Below are positions 45,564 to 45,574 of a DNA stretch of 45,574 nucleotides, piece after piece; the first letter of the stretch is position 1; every line of letters starts with the position of its first letter. A program made the translations under genes and the position numbers. This DNA comes from Acidobacteriota bacterium. GTDB lineage: Bacteria; Acidobacteriota; Vicinamibacteria; Marinacidobacterales; Marinacidobacteraceae. The notes under the pieces were generated by a model. It was not told the origin of the DNA and searched no databases. It was given only the letters and a program-made list of their open reading frames with translations. The DNA lies in NCBI GenBank assembly GCA_022826195.1, contig JAJDVI010000028.1:1-45574 (forward strand), given 5' to 3'.

Positions 45564-45574
45564 GGCACGCGCGG

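Noticed and set aside
1..45574. tRNA or rRNA genes
   Set aside because: No T-loop/anticodon-like cloverleaf sequences or rRNA segments were recognised on either strand by eye; a covariance search was not possible.

Overview
The window is very GC-rich bacterial chromosome from a Gram-negative organism. Evidence for an outer membrane includes a TonB-dependent receptor with an N-terminal carboxypeptidase-regulatory domain, lipoprotein signals, and autotransporter-like proteins ending in phenylalanine. The mix of tandem TPR proteins, S8 autotransporters, a PvdQ-like acylase, plant-type LRR proteins, a matrixin and many toxin-antitoxin (TA) loci suggests Acidobacteriota or a neighbouring phylum such as Gemmatimonadota. 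That placement is inference. No rRNA or tRNA gene was seen.

Layout. 1-1.8 kb: gcvT-gcvH (glycine cleavage). 2.0-2.65 kb: a small protein overlapping a DUF2335 membrane protein. 2.66-5.3 kb: two paralogous secreted TPR proteins. 5.3-6.8 kb: two PIN-domain TA pairs, the first with a FitAB-type operator. 6.8-13.9 kb: three tandem S8 protease lipoproteins with autotransporter-like C-termini. 14.0-15.5 kb: a tandem duplication of a leader plus a membrane coiled-coil gene. 15.6-17.9 kb: a graveyard holding an intact FitAB pair, an orphan AbrB antitoxin with a toxin remnant, and a truncated integrase. 18.1-22.5 kb: acylase, small secreted protein and MpaB/Lcp-like oxygenase. 22.9-25.3 kb: a one-polypeptide two-component system. 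25.4-27.4 kb: an AAA-ATPase/PD-(D/E)XK gene between 70-bp direct repeats. 27.5-33.7 kb: a TonB receptor and sCache lipoprotein flanked by two paralogous AraC regulators. 34-40.3 kb: an IS remnant, a matrixin operon, and a 1336-residue LRR/zincin protein. 40.5-45.56 kb: an apparently complete integrative mobilizable element (IME).

The most interesting part is the right end. An approximately 5.03-kb IME carries a P4-type integrase, a ColE1-like mobilization module with mobB and mobD nested inside mobA, a palindrome-rich oriT-like region, and an AbiEii-type nucleotidyltransferase with an unrecognised partner. It is bounded by an 11-bp direct repeat. Deleting one repeat copy and the DNA between the copies rebuilds a perfect member of the host's dispersed palindromic REP-like family. 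The element therefore seems to have integrated into a REP stem-loop. That family (core GGAACGCC-N11-GGCACGCG, plus a related type) occurs at about a dozen intergenic sites here.

A second theme is leaderless transcription. gcvT and two antitoxin genes have a TATAAT or CATAAT box ending 6-7 nt before the ATG.
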